Numbered from the stretch's first letter, positions 20,148 to 29,683 are shown. The stretch is DNA of 64,000 nt from CADEDH01 sp047974625 (GCA_047974625.1 JBKECK010000078.1:37443-101442); one strand, 5' to 3'. The notes: generated by a model not told the origin, from the sequence alone. Made by a program: numbers and translations.

Positions 20148-21489
20148 TATCCAGGGTCTCCAGGAGGACGGTGCGGTCGTCGATGATGACGGGGGCTACG
20201 CCGTCGGGGCCGTCGAGGACGAAGGTGATCCCGTCCACCGCCTTCTTGTCGGCGGAGAACGCGTCCACGATGGCGTCCGGGTCGAGGCCGGGAGGCATGT
20301 GAGGGGACAGGCCGTAGGTGGCCACCACCCGACGGTGTTCGGCCACCCGGGCCTTGTCGATCAGGCCCAGCCGGAAGGCCAGTTCGGCCGCGTAGATCAG
20401 GCCGACGGCCACCGCCTCACCGTGGCGGATCCCGTACCCGGTGAGGGTCTCCAGGGCGTGGGCGAGGGTGTGGCCGTAGTTGAGAATGACCCGACGGCCC
20501 TGCTCCGTCTCGTCGCCGGCCACCACGTCGCCCTTGATCCGCACACAGGCGGCCACCCGCTCGTCGAGGGGCAGACGGTCGAGGCGGCCGCCGCCGAGGA
20601 AGTGGTACTTGGCCAGCTCCCCCATCCCGCTCAAAAACTCGGCCGGGGGGAGGGTGCCGAGCGTGGCGGTGTCGCACACCACGGCGGCCGGTTGCTTGAA
20701 CGCCCCCAGCAGGTTCTTCCCTTCGGGGAGGTTGACCCCGCACTTGCCGCCGATGGCGGCGTCGATCTGGCCCAGCAGGGTGGTGGACACGTGGATGACC
20801 TCGACGCCCCGGTGGTAGCTGGCGGCCAGGTAGCCGCTCAGGTCGGACACGGCCCCCCCGCCCACGCTGACGATCACATCACGCCGGGTGAGACCCCACC
20901 GAGCCAGTTCAGAGGCGACCCGCCCGAGCACGTCCAGGCTCTTGGCCACCTCACCGTCGGGGATGTCGAACACCCGGTGCTCCACCGGAATGTCCACCGT
21001 GACCCCCACGGGCGCCTGGGTGACGACGGCCACCCGCCGGGCCTGGGCGGGCAGCAGGTCGGCCAGCTCTCGCCGGGCGCCACGGCCGATCACCACCGGG
21101 TACCGGCGCCGCTCGTCCACCTCGATCGTCTCCACCGTCACCCTCGGTCCGGGCCGGTGCCCGGTGACGGCGGCGGTCACCTCACCGGCCGCGGCGATCA
21201 CGGCCCGGCCGTCGGGGGCGTCGACGTCATCGTCCAGGTCGGGGGCCGTGACGATGAGATCGGCGGCGGTGGTGACCGCCCCGAGCCAGCGACGGTTGCC
21301 GACCGAGCGGGCCCCGTGGTCGAGCCAGACGGTGAGGGCCCCGTCGGCCAGTTCGGCCCGTTGGTCGACGGTGGCGACCGCCTCCGGGCCGGCCGCGGTG
21401 ACCGGGCGGCCCAGGCGAACGGCCACCTCGGCGACCACCGCCTCGGTCACCCGGGACGACCATCCGATGATGACAACCGGAAGTTCCAC
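20137..21489 (-). CDS. aroB: 3-dehydroquinate synthase with an extra N-terminal domain
   Basis: AroB converts DAHP to 3-dehydroquinate in the shikimate pathway, using NAD and a metal ion. The catalytic part begins near residue 128 (RYPVVIGRGARRELADLL) and has SVGGGAVSDLSGYLAA, STTLLGQIDAAIGGK, NLLGAF, the metal-site Glu in GDETEQGRR, and GHTLAHALE and HGEAVAVG histidines, all intact. About 120 residues precede it. This extension starts like a shikimate kinase (VVIIGWSSRVTEAVVAEVAVRLGRP) but its P-loop is destroyed. In Mycobacterium aroK directly precedes aroB, so this may be a decayed fused kinase. The start overlaps the prepilin peptidase gene by 43 bases. Confidence 0.93.
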   Translation of the reverse strand: MELPVVIIGWSSRVTEAVVAEVAVRLGRPVTAAGPEAVATVDQRAELADGALTVWLDHGARSVGNRRWLGAVTTAADLIVTAPDLDDDVDAPDGRAVIAAAGEVTAAVTGHRPGPRVTVETIEVDERRRYPVVIGRGARRELADLLPAQARRVAVVTQAPVGVTVDIPVEHRVFDIPDGEVAKSLDVLGRVASELARWGLTRRDVIVSVGGGAVSDLSGYLAASYHRGVEVIHVSTTLLGQIDAAIGGKCGVNLPEGKNLLGAFKQPAAVVCDTATLGTLPPAEFLSGMGELAKYHFLGGGRLDRLPLDERVAACVRIKGDVVAGDETEQGRRVILNYGHTLAHALETLTGYGIRHGEAVAVGLIYAAELAFRLGLIDKARVAEHRRVVATYGLSPHMPPGLDPDAIVDAFSADKKAVDGITFVLDGPDGVAPVIIDDRTVLLETLDTVR

Positions 21490-22295
21490 TCGGTCACCCT
21501 AGCGGTGAGGGATCCGGCGTTCCCGGGTGGGCCGCCTGACCCCGGGACGAGGACGGGGGAGGCGACCACCACCGCGAGCGCGGCCGCGGCCAGCCCCGGT
21601 CCGGCCGGTACCTCGGTCCGCAGCGATCGGCGGCGGAGAGCGTTGAAACCGGTCCCGAGGACGGCCACACCGAGCAGGCCGAGCACGAAGCTCCACAGGA
21701 CGTACTGGACGGCGTCGATCCGGGTCGGGGCCGCCCAGCCGATGAATAGGCCGAGCAGGACGGCCAGTTTTACGTCGCCTCGGCCCATGCCCGGTTCGTA
21801 GACGAGGTGGGCCAGGCCCACGAAACCGCCGTAGACGGCGGCGCCGATCAGGGCGGTGTCGATACCGTCCCCGCCGGCCAGCTCGCCGCTGAGGACGAAC
21901 ACGGCGAACAGCCCGACCAGGATCGAGGGCCAAACGACCACGTTGGGCAACAGGTGGGTCTCGAGGTCGATGGCCGACAGCAGCACCAGCACTGCGGCCA
22001 GGGCCAGGTAGGGGGCGAGCTGCCAGCCGGACCCGAACCGAGCCGCGACCGCGGCGAAGGCGGCCGCGGTAGCCAGGTCGATCAGGGGGTACCGGATCCC
22101 GGCCTGGCGGCGGCACGATGGGCAGCGCGCCGTCCACGAAACGACCGGCCGCAGGGAGGCAACCCCCAGACCAGCCCGGCAGTGGGTGCACCGGTGTTCG
22201 GCCGCCCAGCCCAGCCGTTCCACGATCCGGTCGACGCCGACACCGAGCAGGGGTCCCACGATCAGGCCGGCGACGGCCGCGGCCAGGATCATCAT
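21447..22295 (-). CDS. Prepilin peptidase (A24 family)
   Basis: This membrane aspartyl protease cleaves type IV prepilin leader peptides and may methylate the new N-terminus. The two catalytic aspartates are visible: D110 in SAIDLETHLLPN and D174 in GMGRGDVK. A four-cysteine zinc knuckle (C36, C39, C58, C61) sits in the N-terminal cytoplasmic loop, as in bifunctional PilD. Several hydrophobic helices follow. No pilin or pilus motor gene is visible; the upstream DUF4388-type gene may be related to pilus or motility control. M. tuberculosis carries a prepilin peptidase gene near aroE in a similar place. Confidence 0.88.
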   Translation of the reverse strand: MMILAAAVAGLIVGPLLGVGVDRIVERLGWAAEHRCTHCRAGLGVASLRPVVSWTARCPSCRRQAGIRYPLIDLATAAAFAAVAARFGSGWQLAPYLALAAVLVLLSAIDLETHLLPNVVVWPSILVGLFAVFVLSGELAGGDGIDTALIGAAVYGGFVGLAHLVYEPGMGRGDVKLAVLLGLFIGWAAPTRIDAVQYVLWSFVLGLLGVAVLGTGFNALRRRSLRTEVPAGPGLAAAALAVVVASPVLVPGSGGPPGNAGSLTARVTEWNFRLSSSDGRPG

Positions 22296-22309
22296 GACGG
22301 TCGCTTCCC

Positions 22310-24289
22310 CTACCGCTGGTCGTCGCTCCGCAGGTAGCGCATGAGGAGACCGCCGCTCTTCTTGGGCCGGTCATCGGCGGTGGTGTCACCGGTCCGTTCC
22401 TCGACCTCGGGCCCGGTCGGTGCCCCACCCAGGGGACTTGTGCCGTCCCGGGCATCGGTGGACGCCGCCGGATCCTCCATCGAACCCCACGGGTCCGGGG
22501 CGTCCGGAACGGCGCCGGAGGCCCCCCACAGATCGGCGGGAGCGGCCACGGGCTCCGAGGACGCCCACGGATCGGGATCGGGTGCGCCCGCCGGAGCGGG
22601 GTCCGGATGGCTCGACGCCCACGGGTCGGCTGGGGCCGACGCCGGCCCGGACGACGCCCACGGGTCACCGGCCGGGGCCGGATCCGGGCGGCTCGACGCC
22701 CACGGGTCACCGGCCGGGGCCGGATCCGGGCGGCTCGACGCCCACGGGTCCCCGGCGGGGGCGTCACCTGAGCCCCACAGGTCACGGGCCGACGTCTCGC
22801 CGGCGGCGGTGACGGGCCGGTCCCAGGGGGTCGAGCCCCCATCGGTGGCGGTGGACGAGGTGGCGACAGTGGAGGCCCACGGATCGGGGGCCGGACCGTC
22901 GGCGGGTGGGTCATCGTATCCCGGGGGCGGCGGCACCCGGGTCACCGCCAGCTCAGAGGTCTGGTCGAGCTCCTCGGCCAGGGGCGGGTCGGCCCACGGA
23001 TCGGTGGCGGTGGCGTCGGCGACGGCGCCTTCGCCCCACGGGTCCGCGGCGGCCGCCGTCCCACCGGGGGCGGTGGCGTCATCGCGCCGGGAGGTGGAGG
23101 CCGCGCCCCGCTGGGGCAGGGTCCCGTCGCCGAGCAGGTGGCCGGCGTCGTCCCCCCAAGTGTGGTTGGCCGACCATCCCCCCACGTCGCCCGGGGTCTC
23201 GTCGTAGGTGCGACTGCGTCGCTCCACCGGGGGCCGCAGCTCCGAATCGGTCGTTCCGGCCGGGGCCGGGCCACCCAGTGCTGGGGGTACCGGCAGCTCG
23301 GCCTCCTCGGCCAGCAGGGTGGCGACCGGGATCGGCTCGCCGAGGGGGGCATCCCCGGTCGACGGCTCGTCGGGAGGCATCAAGCTGGGCGGGACCAGCT
23401 CGGTCGACGCCGACCCGACATCGGTGGACCAGCGGGGATCGGCGGGAGCCGGCCCCTCACCCGATGCCGCCGAGGCAGGGGCGCCATGGCCGACACCGGA
23501 CCCGACGTGCTCCACCCCGGAGCGGCCCACCTCGACCGAGGATGACTCACCCACGGCCGTATCTGCGAACGCCATATCGTCCAGGGCCGTATAGTCCAGG
23601 GCCGTATAGTCCAGGGCCGTATCACCCACGGCCGTATCTGCGAACGCCATATCGTCCAGGGCCGTATCACTCACGGCGAACGCCGGCTCGGTGAGGCGCG
23701 GACCGGCCGTGTGCGGTTCGTCCCCGGTGGCGGGGGCCGGTTCGGTGATCTCCACCAGGGCCCGCTCCGCCAGCAGTTTGAGGCGACGGGACGATTCGAT
23801 CTCGCCGAGCCCGGTCACGTCGCTCACCCCACCCACGGTGGTTCCGGTGACGACGGCCCGGAGGACCTGCCAGTCGGTGCGGTCCAGGGTCACCTCGTCG
23901 ACGGGCAGCTCCTCGACCACGGTGACCTGGTGGCGGGATGAGGGCACGACGGCCTCGATGGTGCGCCAGTCGGCCAGGCGGACCTGGGCCGCGGTCAACA
24001 CGCCCCCGATGTCGCAGCCGTCCCCACCGTCGGGGTCCGTCGAGGATTCCTCGGTTCCACTCTCGAAGGCGAACGACCCGTCCCCGAACCGGAGCAGTTC
24101 GAACACCACGTCCTCGGGATCGGTGCTGGCCAGACCGGACACCGAGGCCTCCACCAGCGCCCCGCGCCGGATGGTGACGGATCCCATTCCTCGATCACCG
24201 TCGATGTCGAGCCGTCCCGTCTTGGCCGAGGACGACAGCAGGCCGAGGACCTCGTCCAAGGCGAAGTTGTCCAGTGAACCCTGCAGCAT
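22310..24289 (-). CDS. DUF4388-type protein with long acidic DPW-repeat tail
   Basis: The N-terminal 100 residues (MLQGSLDNFALDEVLGLLSS, then SAKTGRLDID and a GSVTIRRGALVEAS strand) match DUF4388, a domain of bacterial motility and signalling proteins such as the PatA family. A second helical part around residues 110-200 has a winged-helix look. The remaining ~450 residues are acidic, proline-rich low complexity. They include a duplicated DTALDYTALD/DMAFADTAVG block and nine DPW plus two DLW tripeptides, four of them in a near-perfect DPWASS series. The ATG at 24289 follows GAAGG by six bases; ATG at 24295 is an alternative. It is encoded directly before the prepilin peptidase. Function unknown; a scaffold for surface motility or pili is a guess. 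Confidence 0.75.
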   Translation of the reverse strand: MLQGSLDNFALDEVLGLLSSSAKTGRLDIDGDRGMGSVTIRRGALVEASVSGLASTDPEDVVFELLRFGDGSFAFESGTEESSTDPDGGDGCDIGGVLTAAQVRLADWRTIEAVVPSSRHQVTVVEELPVDEVTLDRTDWQVLRAVVTGTTVGGVSDVTGLGEIESSRRLKLLAERALVEITEPAPATGDEPHTAGPRLTEPAFAVSDTALDDMAFADTAVGDTALDYTALDYTALDDMAFADTAVGESSSVEVGRSGVEHVGSGVGHGAPASAASGEGPAPADPRWSTDVGSASTELVPPSLMPPDEPSTGDAPLGEPIPVATLLAEEAELPVPPALGGPAPAGTTDSELRPPVERRSRTYDETPGDVGGWSANHTWGDDAGHLLGDGTLPQRGAASTSRRDDATAPGGTAAAADPWGEGAVADATATDPWADPPLAEELDQTSELAVTRVPPPPGYDDPPADGPAPDPWASTVATSSTATDGGSTPWDRPVTAAGETSARDLWGSGDAPAGDPWASSRPDPAPAGDPWASSRPDPAPAGDPWASSGPASAPADPWASSHPDPAPAGAPDPDPWASSEPVAAPADLWGASGAVPDAPDPWGSMEDPAASTDARDGTSPLGGAPTGPEVEERTGDTTADDRPKKSGGLLMRYLRSDDQR

Positions 24290-24390
24290 GGTCATCCTTC
24301 CGAGAACCCAGGTTGGCATTCGCTGTCCCGGTTTCTCTTCGGCGCACCACGCCGGTTCTTGAGCTGCCCGATCCGACCCGGCGCCGGTGG

Positions 24391-25260
24391 CTAGCCCGTG
24401 CGGCCCAGGCCGGCCCCGGCGGCGCGCATCACCTCGACGGGGGCCGGCCGGCCCGTCCACCGTTCGAAGGCGATGGCGGCCTGGTGGATGAGCATCCCCA
24501 CCCCGTCGATCGGGACGGCCCCGGCCGCCTCGGCGGCGGCCAGCAGGGGTGTCCGTCGGGGCTGGTAGACGATGTCCACGACCGCCTGCCCCGGGCGGAG
24601 GACCCCGGTGGGGACGGGCACGCCGGCCGGGTCGGGCCCGCCGGCCATGCCGACGGGGGTGGCGTTGATGATCAGATCGGCGTCGGCCGCGTCGTCCTCG
24701 GCCGTCCCGGCCCGGGCCCCTGGGGCCAGGCGGGCGGCCGCGGCGGCCCGTTCCGGGTCCCGGCTGGCCACCACCAGCCCACCCGGTTCGTGACGGCCGA
24801 CGGCCTCGATGATGGAGCGGGCGGCGCCGCCGGTGCCGAGCACCAGCACCCGGCGCCCGGGCACCGGGAGGCCGTGGTCGTCGGCCAGGGACCGCACCAG
24901 GCCGTCACCGTCGGTGCTCTCCCCCACCAGTTCGTCGCCGTCGCGCCACACACAGTTGCAGGCACCGAGGGCCCGGACCGTGGCGCTGGGTCGGTCGACG
25001 GCGGCCGCCACCACCTCCTTGTGGGGCATGGTGACCGACAACCCGTCGATGCCCAGGACCCGCATGGCCTCCACCGCCTCGGCGCCCCGGCCGGCCGGCA
25101 CCGGCAGGGCCACGTAGACCCAGTCGAGTCCGGCGGCGGCGAAGGCCGCGTTGTGAAGCGACGGCGAAAGGGAGTGGCGGACCGGGTCGCCGATGACGGC
25201 GGCCAGCCGGGTGGATCCGGTGGGCGCCCAGCTGGACGGCCCCGACCGGTCTGCGGTCAC
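24391..25260 (-). CDS. aroE: Shikimate dehydrogenase
   Basis: AroE reduces 3-dehydroshikimate to shikimate with NADPH. The substrate loop HSLSPSLHNAAF (about residues 29-40), the catalytic Lys81 in SVTMPHKE and Asp117 in ESTDGDG are present. The Rossmann motif VLGTGGAARSIIEAV (about 138-152) and INATPVGM are intact. Length 289 is normal. The GTG start lies two bases after the mltG stop. mltG-aroE-prepilin peptidase is a conserved actinobacterial order. With aroB in the same cluster it gives two shikimate steps, while aroC, aroK and aroQ are not in the window. Confidence 0.95.
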   Translation of the reverse strand: MTADRSGPSSWAPTGSTRLAAVIGDPVRHSLSPSLHNAAFAAAGLDWVYVALPVPAGRGAEAVEAMRVLGIDGLSVTMPHKEVVAAAVDRPSATVRALGACNCVWRDGDELVGESTDGDGLVRSLADDHGLPVPGRRVLVLGTGGAARSIIEAVGRHEPGGLVVASRDPERAAAAARLAPGARAGTAEDDAADADLIINATPVGMAGGPDPAGVPVPTGVLRPGQAVVDIVYQPRRTPLLAAAEAAGAVPIDGVGMLIHQAAIAFERWTGRPAPVEVMRAAGAGLGRTG

Positions 25261-25262
25261 GC

Positions 25263-26444
25263 TCAGAACAGTCCCTCGTCCCGCGACTTCTGGACCTGGG
25301 CCTGGAATTCGTCGTAGTCGTCGGTGAAGAAGTGGTTGCCCTCGGCGTCGGCCAGGACGTAGTACAGCCAGTCTCCCTCCTCCGGTTGCAGGGCCGCCCG
25401 CAGGGACGCCTCGCCCGGCATGGAGATCGGGGTGGGCGGCAGGTTCGGGTTGTTCCGGCAGGCGTAGTCGCCCTCGGTCATCATGTTCCGGGTGAGCTCC
25501 ACCTGGCGGTCCTGGGCCCCGTAGATGCAGGTGGCGTCGATGTCGAGCGACATCTGCTCCTGCAACCGGTTGTAGATGACCCGGGCAATCTTGGGCCGAT
25601 CGGCGTCGGTCTTGGCCTCGGCCTCCACCATCGAGGCGATGATGAGCACGTCATAGGCGGGCCGACCCACACTGGTCTCCGACCCGCCGTATCCGATCTC
25701 CCCGGTGACCTGGGCGAACGAGGCGTTCATCCGGCCCAGGATCTGGGCGGCGGTGGCGTCGGTCTCGAGCTCGTAGTTGGCCGGGAACAGCAGGCCCTCC
25801 CAGGAAGTGGCCCCTTCGGGCCGGTAGCGGGCGTCGAGCTGGCCGGAGTCGAGGACAGCCTGGAGCTCTTCGACGGTGACGTCGGGGACCTGCTCGGCGA
25901 TGACGGCGAGGGTCTCGTTGAGCCAGAGGCCCTCACGGACCTGGAGGGTGGTGTACACCGGCGGGATCGGACCCGCGGTGAGCACCGCGATCGCCTCGGA
26001 GGCCGACGAGTTGACCTGCATCTCGTACTCACCGGCCTGGATCGACGACGCCCCCTTCCAGTCGGCGTAGTAGCGGAAGAAGGTGCTGTTCGGGACGATC
26101 TCCTGGTCCTCCAGGAGGCTGGCGATCTCGGCCGTCGTGGCCCCGGTGGGGACGACGAAGGCCACGGTCTCCCCCGGCGGGCCGGCCGGGTCGAGCTGTT
26201 GCTGGAACCAGCCGCGGACCCCCCGGTAGAGGACGAAACCGATCACCACCAGGACCAGCAAGGCCACCACCGACCGGGCCAGCCGGGAGCCGCCCGAACG
26301 GACCGAGACGAAGTCGTCCTCGTCGTCCCAGCCGAGATCGTCCCCGCCCCGGTCGTGGCCGCCGGTGTCGTCGGGGGCGGGGCGGGCGTCGTCGGAGCTG
26401 CGGGTGAGGACCAGATCCTCGTCGTGGCCAGGGTGGGTGCTCAC
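25263..26444 (-). CDS. mltG: Endolytic murein transglycosylase MltG (YceG-like)
   Basis: MltG is an inner-membrane lytic transglycosylase that cuts nascent peptidoglycan strands and sets glycan length. An acidic cytoplasmic tail of about 50 residues precedes one membrane helix (about 58-74). A LysM-like region follows, then the catalytic YceG domain. Glu274 in ASMVEAEAKTD aligns with the known catalytic glutamate, and RVIYNRL and the LPPTPISMPGEASLRAAL segment are present. Length is 393 residues. The gene sits between ruvX and aroE as in Mycobacterium. Confidence 0.95.
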   Translation of the reverse strand: MSTHPGHDEDLVLTRSSDDARPAPDDTGGHDRGGDDLGWDDEDDFVSVRSGGSRLARSVVALLVLVVIGFVLYRGVRGWFQQQLDPAGPPGETVAFVVPTGATTAEIASLLEDQEIVPNSTFFRYYADWKGASSIQAGEYEMQVNSSASEAIAVLTAGPIPPVYTTLQVREGLWLNETLAVIAEQVPDVTVEELQAVLDSGQLDARYRPEGATSWEGLLFPANYELETDATAAQILGRMNASFAQVTGEIGYGGSETSVGRPAYDVLIIASMVEAEAKTDADRPKIARVIYNRLQEQMSLDIDATCIYGAQDRQVELTRNMMTEGDYACRNNPNLPPTPISMPGEASLRAALQPEEGDWLYYVLADAEGNHFFTDDYDEFQAQVQKSRDEGLF

Positions 26445-26481
26445 CGGGTGAAGCCTAGTCTCCGGTCGGGCGACCGCGGGC

Positions 26482-26922
26482 TCATCGAGGGGTGGACGCC
26501 CCGGCGTCGATCCAGGCCTGGAGGATCACGGCCGCGGCCAGCTGATCGACCACCTGGCGTCCCCTCCGACCGGTTCTGCCCTGGTCCCGCAGGGACCGTT
26601 CCGCGGTCACCGTGGTCATCCGCTCGTCGTGGGTCCACACCTCCACCCCGAGGCGGCGTCGCAGGCCCTTGACCTCGGACATGATCGCCTTGGCGGCTGG
26701 GCCCCGGGTGCCGTCGAGTCCGAGCGGCATGCCCACCACCAAGGCCACGGCGTCGTGGGTGTCCATCAGGTCGGCGATGGCCCGGTGTTCGACCGTCCGG
26801 TCGCCTACCCGGTGGACGGTGTCGAGCGGGGTGGCCAGGGTTCGGGCGTCGTCGCAGACGGCCACCCCGATCCGTTTGGTGCCGAGGTCGAGCCCGAGGA
26901 CGCGGCCGGGGCGGTCGGTCAC
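26482..26922 (-). CDS. ruvX: RuvX/YqgF Holliday-junction resolvase-like nuclease
   Basis: The 146-residue RNase H-fold protein is implicated in 16S rRNA 5' end processing and possibly in junction resolution. GLDLGTKRIGVAV (residues 10-22) carries the first acidic residue. VVGMPLGLDGTRG (about 63-75), DERMTT (about 98-103) and the C-terminal DQLAAAVILQAW (with Asp) complete the set. It starts four bases inside the alaS end (overlap 26919-26922), and mltG follows 38 bases downstream. Confidence 0.94.
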   Translation of the reverse strand: MTDRPGRVLGLDLGTKRIGVAVCDDARTLATPLDTVHRVGDRTVEHRAIADLMDTHDAVALVVGMPLGLDGTRGPAAKAIMSEVKGLRRRLGVEVWTHDERMTTVTAERSLRDQGRTGRRGRQVVDQLAAAVILQAWIDAGASTPR

Positions 26923-29681
26923 CCGGCTGCGGCCGGCACGCCGGCCACGACGGCGGCCAGCCGGAGGGCCTCGTCGATCCCGTCGGGGTTTCGACCCCCG
27001 GCCATGGCCAGGTCACGGCCCTTGCCGCCCCCGCCCCCGATCGCCTTGGCCCCGTCGGCCAGGAGGTCTCCGGCGGTCAGGCCGGCGTCGGAGGAGACCG
27101 CAGCGACGAGGGCGGCGCCGCCCCCCTCGGGGGCCCCGCCGAGTACCACGGCCCGGACGCCGGGTCGGTCCCGGACGGCCGCGGCCAGGTCCTTGAGGTC
27201 GTCGCGGGCCACCCCGTCGACCCGGGACAGGACCACCCCGTCCACGGCGGAGCCGGCCAGCTCGGCGGCCCGACCCTGGGCCGCCGAGGCCCGCAGGGAC
27301 TTGAGCTCCTCCCGCAGGACCCGTATCTCGTCAACCCGTTTCTCGACCCCCTCGAGCACGTCGCCGCGGGGCACGTTGAGCAGGGAGGCGGCCTGGTCGA
27401 GTGTGGCCTGCTCGTGGCGGAGCAGGTCGATGGCCCCGGTGCCGGTCACCGCCTCCACCCGGCGCAGGTTGGAGCCGATGGAACCTTCGGAGACGATCTT
27501 GACCGGGCCGATGTCACCCAAGGCCTTCACATGGGTCCCGCCACAGAACTCGAGCGACGGGCCCGCCCGCAGGACCCGGACCAGGTCGCCGTACTTGTCA
27601 CCGAAGAAGGCGATGGCCCCCATCGACTCGGCCTCGGCCTTGGTGACCTCGGTGTGATCGGCGGCCGGGTTGGCCAGGATCTCGGCGTTGACCATGTCCT
27701 CGATCCGGCCGATCTGCTCGGCGGTGAGGGGTTCGAAATGGCTGAAGTCGAATCGGAGACGGTCGGGGGCCACCATCGAACCCTGCTGCTTGACATGGTC
27801 GCCCAGGACCTCCCGGAGGGCCCAGTGCAACAGGTGGGTGCCGGTGTGGTTGCGGCGGATGGCGTCGCGCCGGGCCACGTCCACCGAGGCGAGAGCGTGC
27901 TGGCCGGGGCTGATCACCCCGTGATCCATGCGCACCAGGTGGCGGTGGACCCCGGGGGCGGCGTAGACGGTGTCGAGCACCCGGGCGGTGCCGGTCTCGG
28001 TGGTGATCGTGCCGGTGTCGCCGACCTGGCCCCCCGATTCGGCGTAGAACGGGGACCGGTCGAGGAAGATCGAAAGGGCCGCCTGGCCGGTGGCCGGGTC
28101 TCCGTCGACGGGGACGTCGGGGGAACCGACGGCGGTGTCACCCGCCCCGGCCCCGTCGTCCCCGCCCGTCCCGGGGCCGGTGACAGCCAGGACCCGGGCG
28201 GTCACGTCGACCAGTTCGTCGCGGCCCACGAAGCCGGTGGGGCCGTCCTCCTCCACCAGGCGCTGGACCACGTCCGCGTCGGCGGCCTGGCCGACGGTGG
28301 CTCGCGCCGCCTTGGCCCGGGCCCGCTGGGCGGCCATCTCCGTCTCGTAGCCGGCCTCGTCGACGGTGAAGCCACGCTCGGTGGCCACCTCGGCGGTGAC
28401 CTCGACCGGGAACCCGTACGTGTCGTGCAGCAGGAAGGCCACCGACCCCGGCAGTTCCCCGCCGGGTGCGAGTTCGTCGAGCCGGGCGCTCAGGATGGCC
28501 GATCCGGTGACCAGGGTCCGGCGGAACTGGACCTCCTCGCGTTCCACCACCGAGCGGATCAGCTCGTGGGTCTCGACCAGGTCCGGGTAGGCGCGGCCCA
28601 TGATGTCGACCACGGCGTCGACCAGCCGGGGGGTCACCAGGCTCTCCACCCCGAGCAGGTAGGCGAAGCGGATGGCGCGACGCATGATGCGCCGCAGCAC
28701 GTAGCCCCGGTCCTCGTTGGAGGGGAACACCCCGTCGGAGATCAGGAACGTCATGGTGCGGGCGTGTTCGGCCAGGACCCGCAGGGCCAGATCGGAGGCC
28801 TCGTTGTCGCCCTGCTGGTAACCGGTAACGGCTTCAGCGGCGGAGATCAGGCGGGCCATCTCGTCGATCTGGAACACCGAGTCCTTGCCCTGGAGCACGG
28901 CCAGGATCCGCTCCAGGCCGGCCCCGGTGTCGATCGACGGCTTCGGCAGGGGGGAGCTGGTGCCGTCCTCGGCCGTCTCGAACTGCATGAAGACCAGGTT
29001 CCAGATCTCGACGAAGCGTTCCTCGCCGCCGTGGGCGGGACCCCCGTCGGCCCCGTAGGCGGGGCCCTTGTCCCAGAAGATCTCCGAGCACGGCCCGTTG
29101 GGGCCGGTGTCGGCCATCCGCCACCAGTTGTCCTCGTCGAGCCGCTGGATGCGTTCGGCCGGCACGCCCACCGTGTCCCGCCAGATCCCGGCCGCCTCGT
29201 CGTCGCTGAGGTGGACGGTGACCCAGAGGCGGTCCGGGTCGAGCCCGAGCACGTCGGTGACGAACTCCCAGGCCAGGGGGATGGCGCGATCCTTGAAGTA
29301 GTCACCGAAGCTGAAGTTGCCGAGCATCTCGAAGAAGGTGAGGTGCCGGCTGGTGCGGCCCACCTCATCGAGGTCGTTGTGCTTCCCGCCGGCCCGCACG
29401 CACTTCTGGACCGACACCGCCCGGGGGTGGGGTGGGGTCTCCTCCCCGAGGAAGTACGGCTTGAACGGCACCATGCCCGAGTTGACGAACAGGAGGGTCT
29501 GGTCGTGGGGGATCAGGCTGGCCGACGAGATGGCCTGGTGGCCCCGTTCGACGAAGAACCGGGTGAAGGCCTGGCGGAGCTCGGCCGCCGTCATGCCGGC
29601 GCCGGACGGGGTGCCGGTACCGGCGGGGCCTGTACCGGGCCCATCGACCGAGTCGTGTGTTGCGCGTGGGCCCTCGACCAT
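26919..29681 (-). CDS. alaS: Alanyl-tRNA synthetase
   Basis: AlaRS charges tRNA-Ala and edits Ser/Gly mischarging. It has class II motifs (RHLTFFEMLGNFSFGDYFK near the N-terminus), the editing-domain zinc ligands HTGTHLLHWAL and CGGTHV, and a C-terminal DHHA1/C-Ala region with a Gly-rich GGGGGKGRDLAMAGG segment. At 920 residues it is slightly long. The extra length is an acidic Gly/Asp-rich linker after DVTARVLAVTGPG, before the beta-barrel, and perhaps the first 29 residues. ATG at 29594 (MTAAELRQAF) fits the family N-terminus; the listed start, two bases after the rarA stop, is the longest form. Neither has a clear Shine-Dalgarno. Confidence 0.97.
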   Translation of the reverse strand: MVEGPRATHDSVDGPGTGPAGTGTPSGAGMTAAELRQAFTRFFVERGHQAISSASLIPHDQTLLFVNSGMVPFKPYFLGEETPPHPRAVSVQKCVRAGGKHNDLDEVGRTSRHLTFFEMLGNFSFGDYFKDRAIPLAWEFVTDVLGLDPDRLWVTVHLSDDEAAGIWRDTVGVPAERIQRLDEDNWWRMADTGPNGPCSEIFWDKGPAYGADGGPAHGGEERFVEIWNLVFMQFETAEDGTSSPLPKPSIDTGAGLERILAVLQGKDSVFQIDEMARLISAAEAVTGYQQGDNEASDLALRVLAEHARTMTFLISDGVFPSNEDRGYVLRRIMRRAIRFAYLLGVESLVTPRLVDAVVDIMGRAYPDLVETHELIRSVVEREEVQFRRTLVTGSAILSARLDELAPGGELPGSVAFLLHDTYGFPVEVTAEVATERGFTVDEAGYETEMAAQRARAKAARATVGQAADADVVQRLVEEDGPTGFVGRDELVDVTARVLAVTGPGTGGDDGAGAGDTAVGSPDVPVDGDPATGQAALSIFLDRSPFYAESGGQVGDTGTITTETGTARVLDTVYAAPGVHRHLVRMDHGVISPGQHALASVDVARRDAIRRNHTGTHLLHWALREVLGDHVKQQGSMVAPDRLRFDFSHFEPLTAEQIGRIEDMVNAEILANPAADHTEVTKAEAESMGAIAFFGDKYGDLVRVLRAGPSLEFCGGTHVKALGDIGPVKIVSEGSIGSNLRRVEAVTGTGAIDLLRHEQATLDQAASLLNVPRGDVLEGVEKRVDEIRVLREELKSLRASAAQGRAAELAGSAVDGVVLSRVDGVARDDLKDLAAAVRDRPGVRAVVLGGAPEGGGAALVAAVSSDAGLTAGDLLADGAKAIGGGGGKGRDLAMAGGRNPDGIDEALRLAAVVAGVPAAAG

Positions 29682-29683
29682 AG

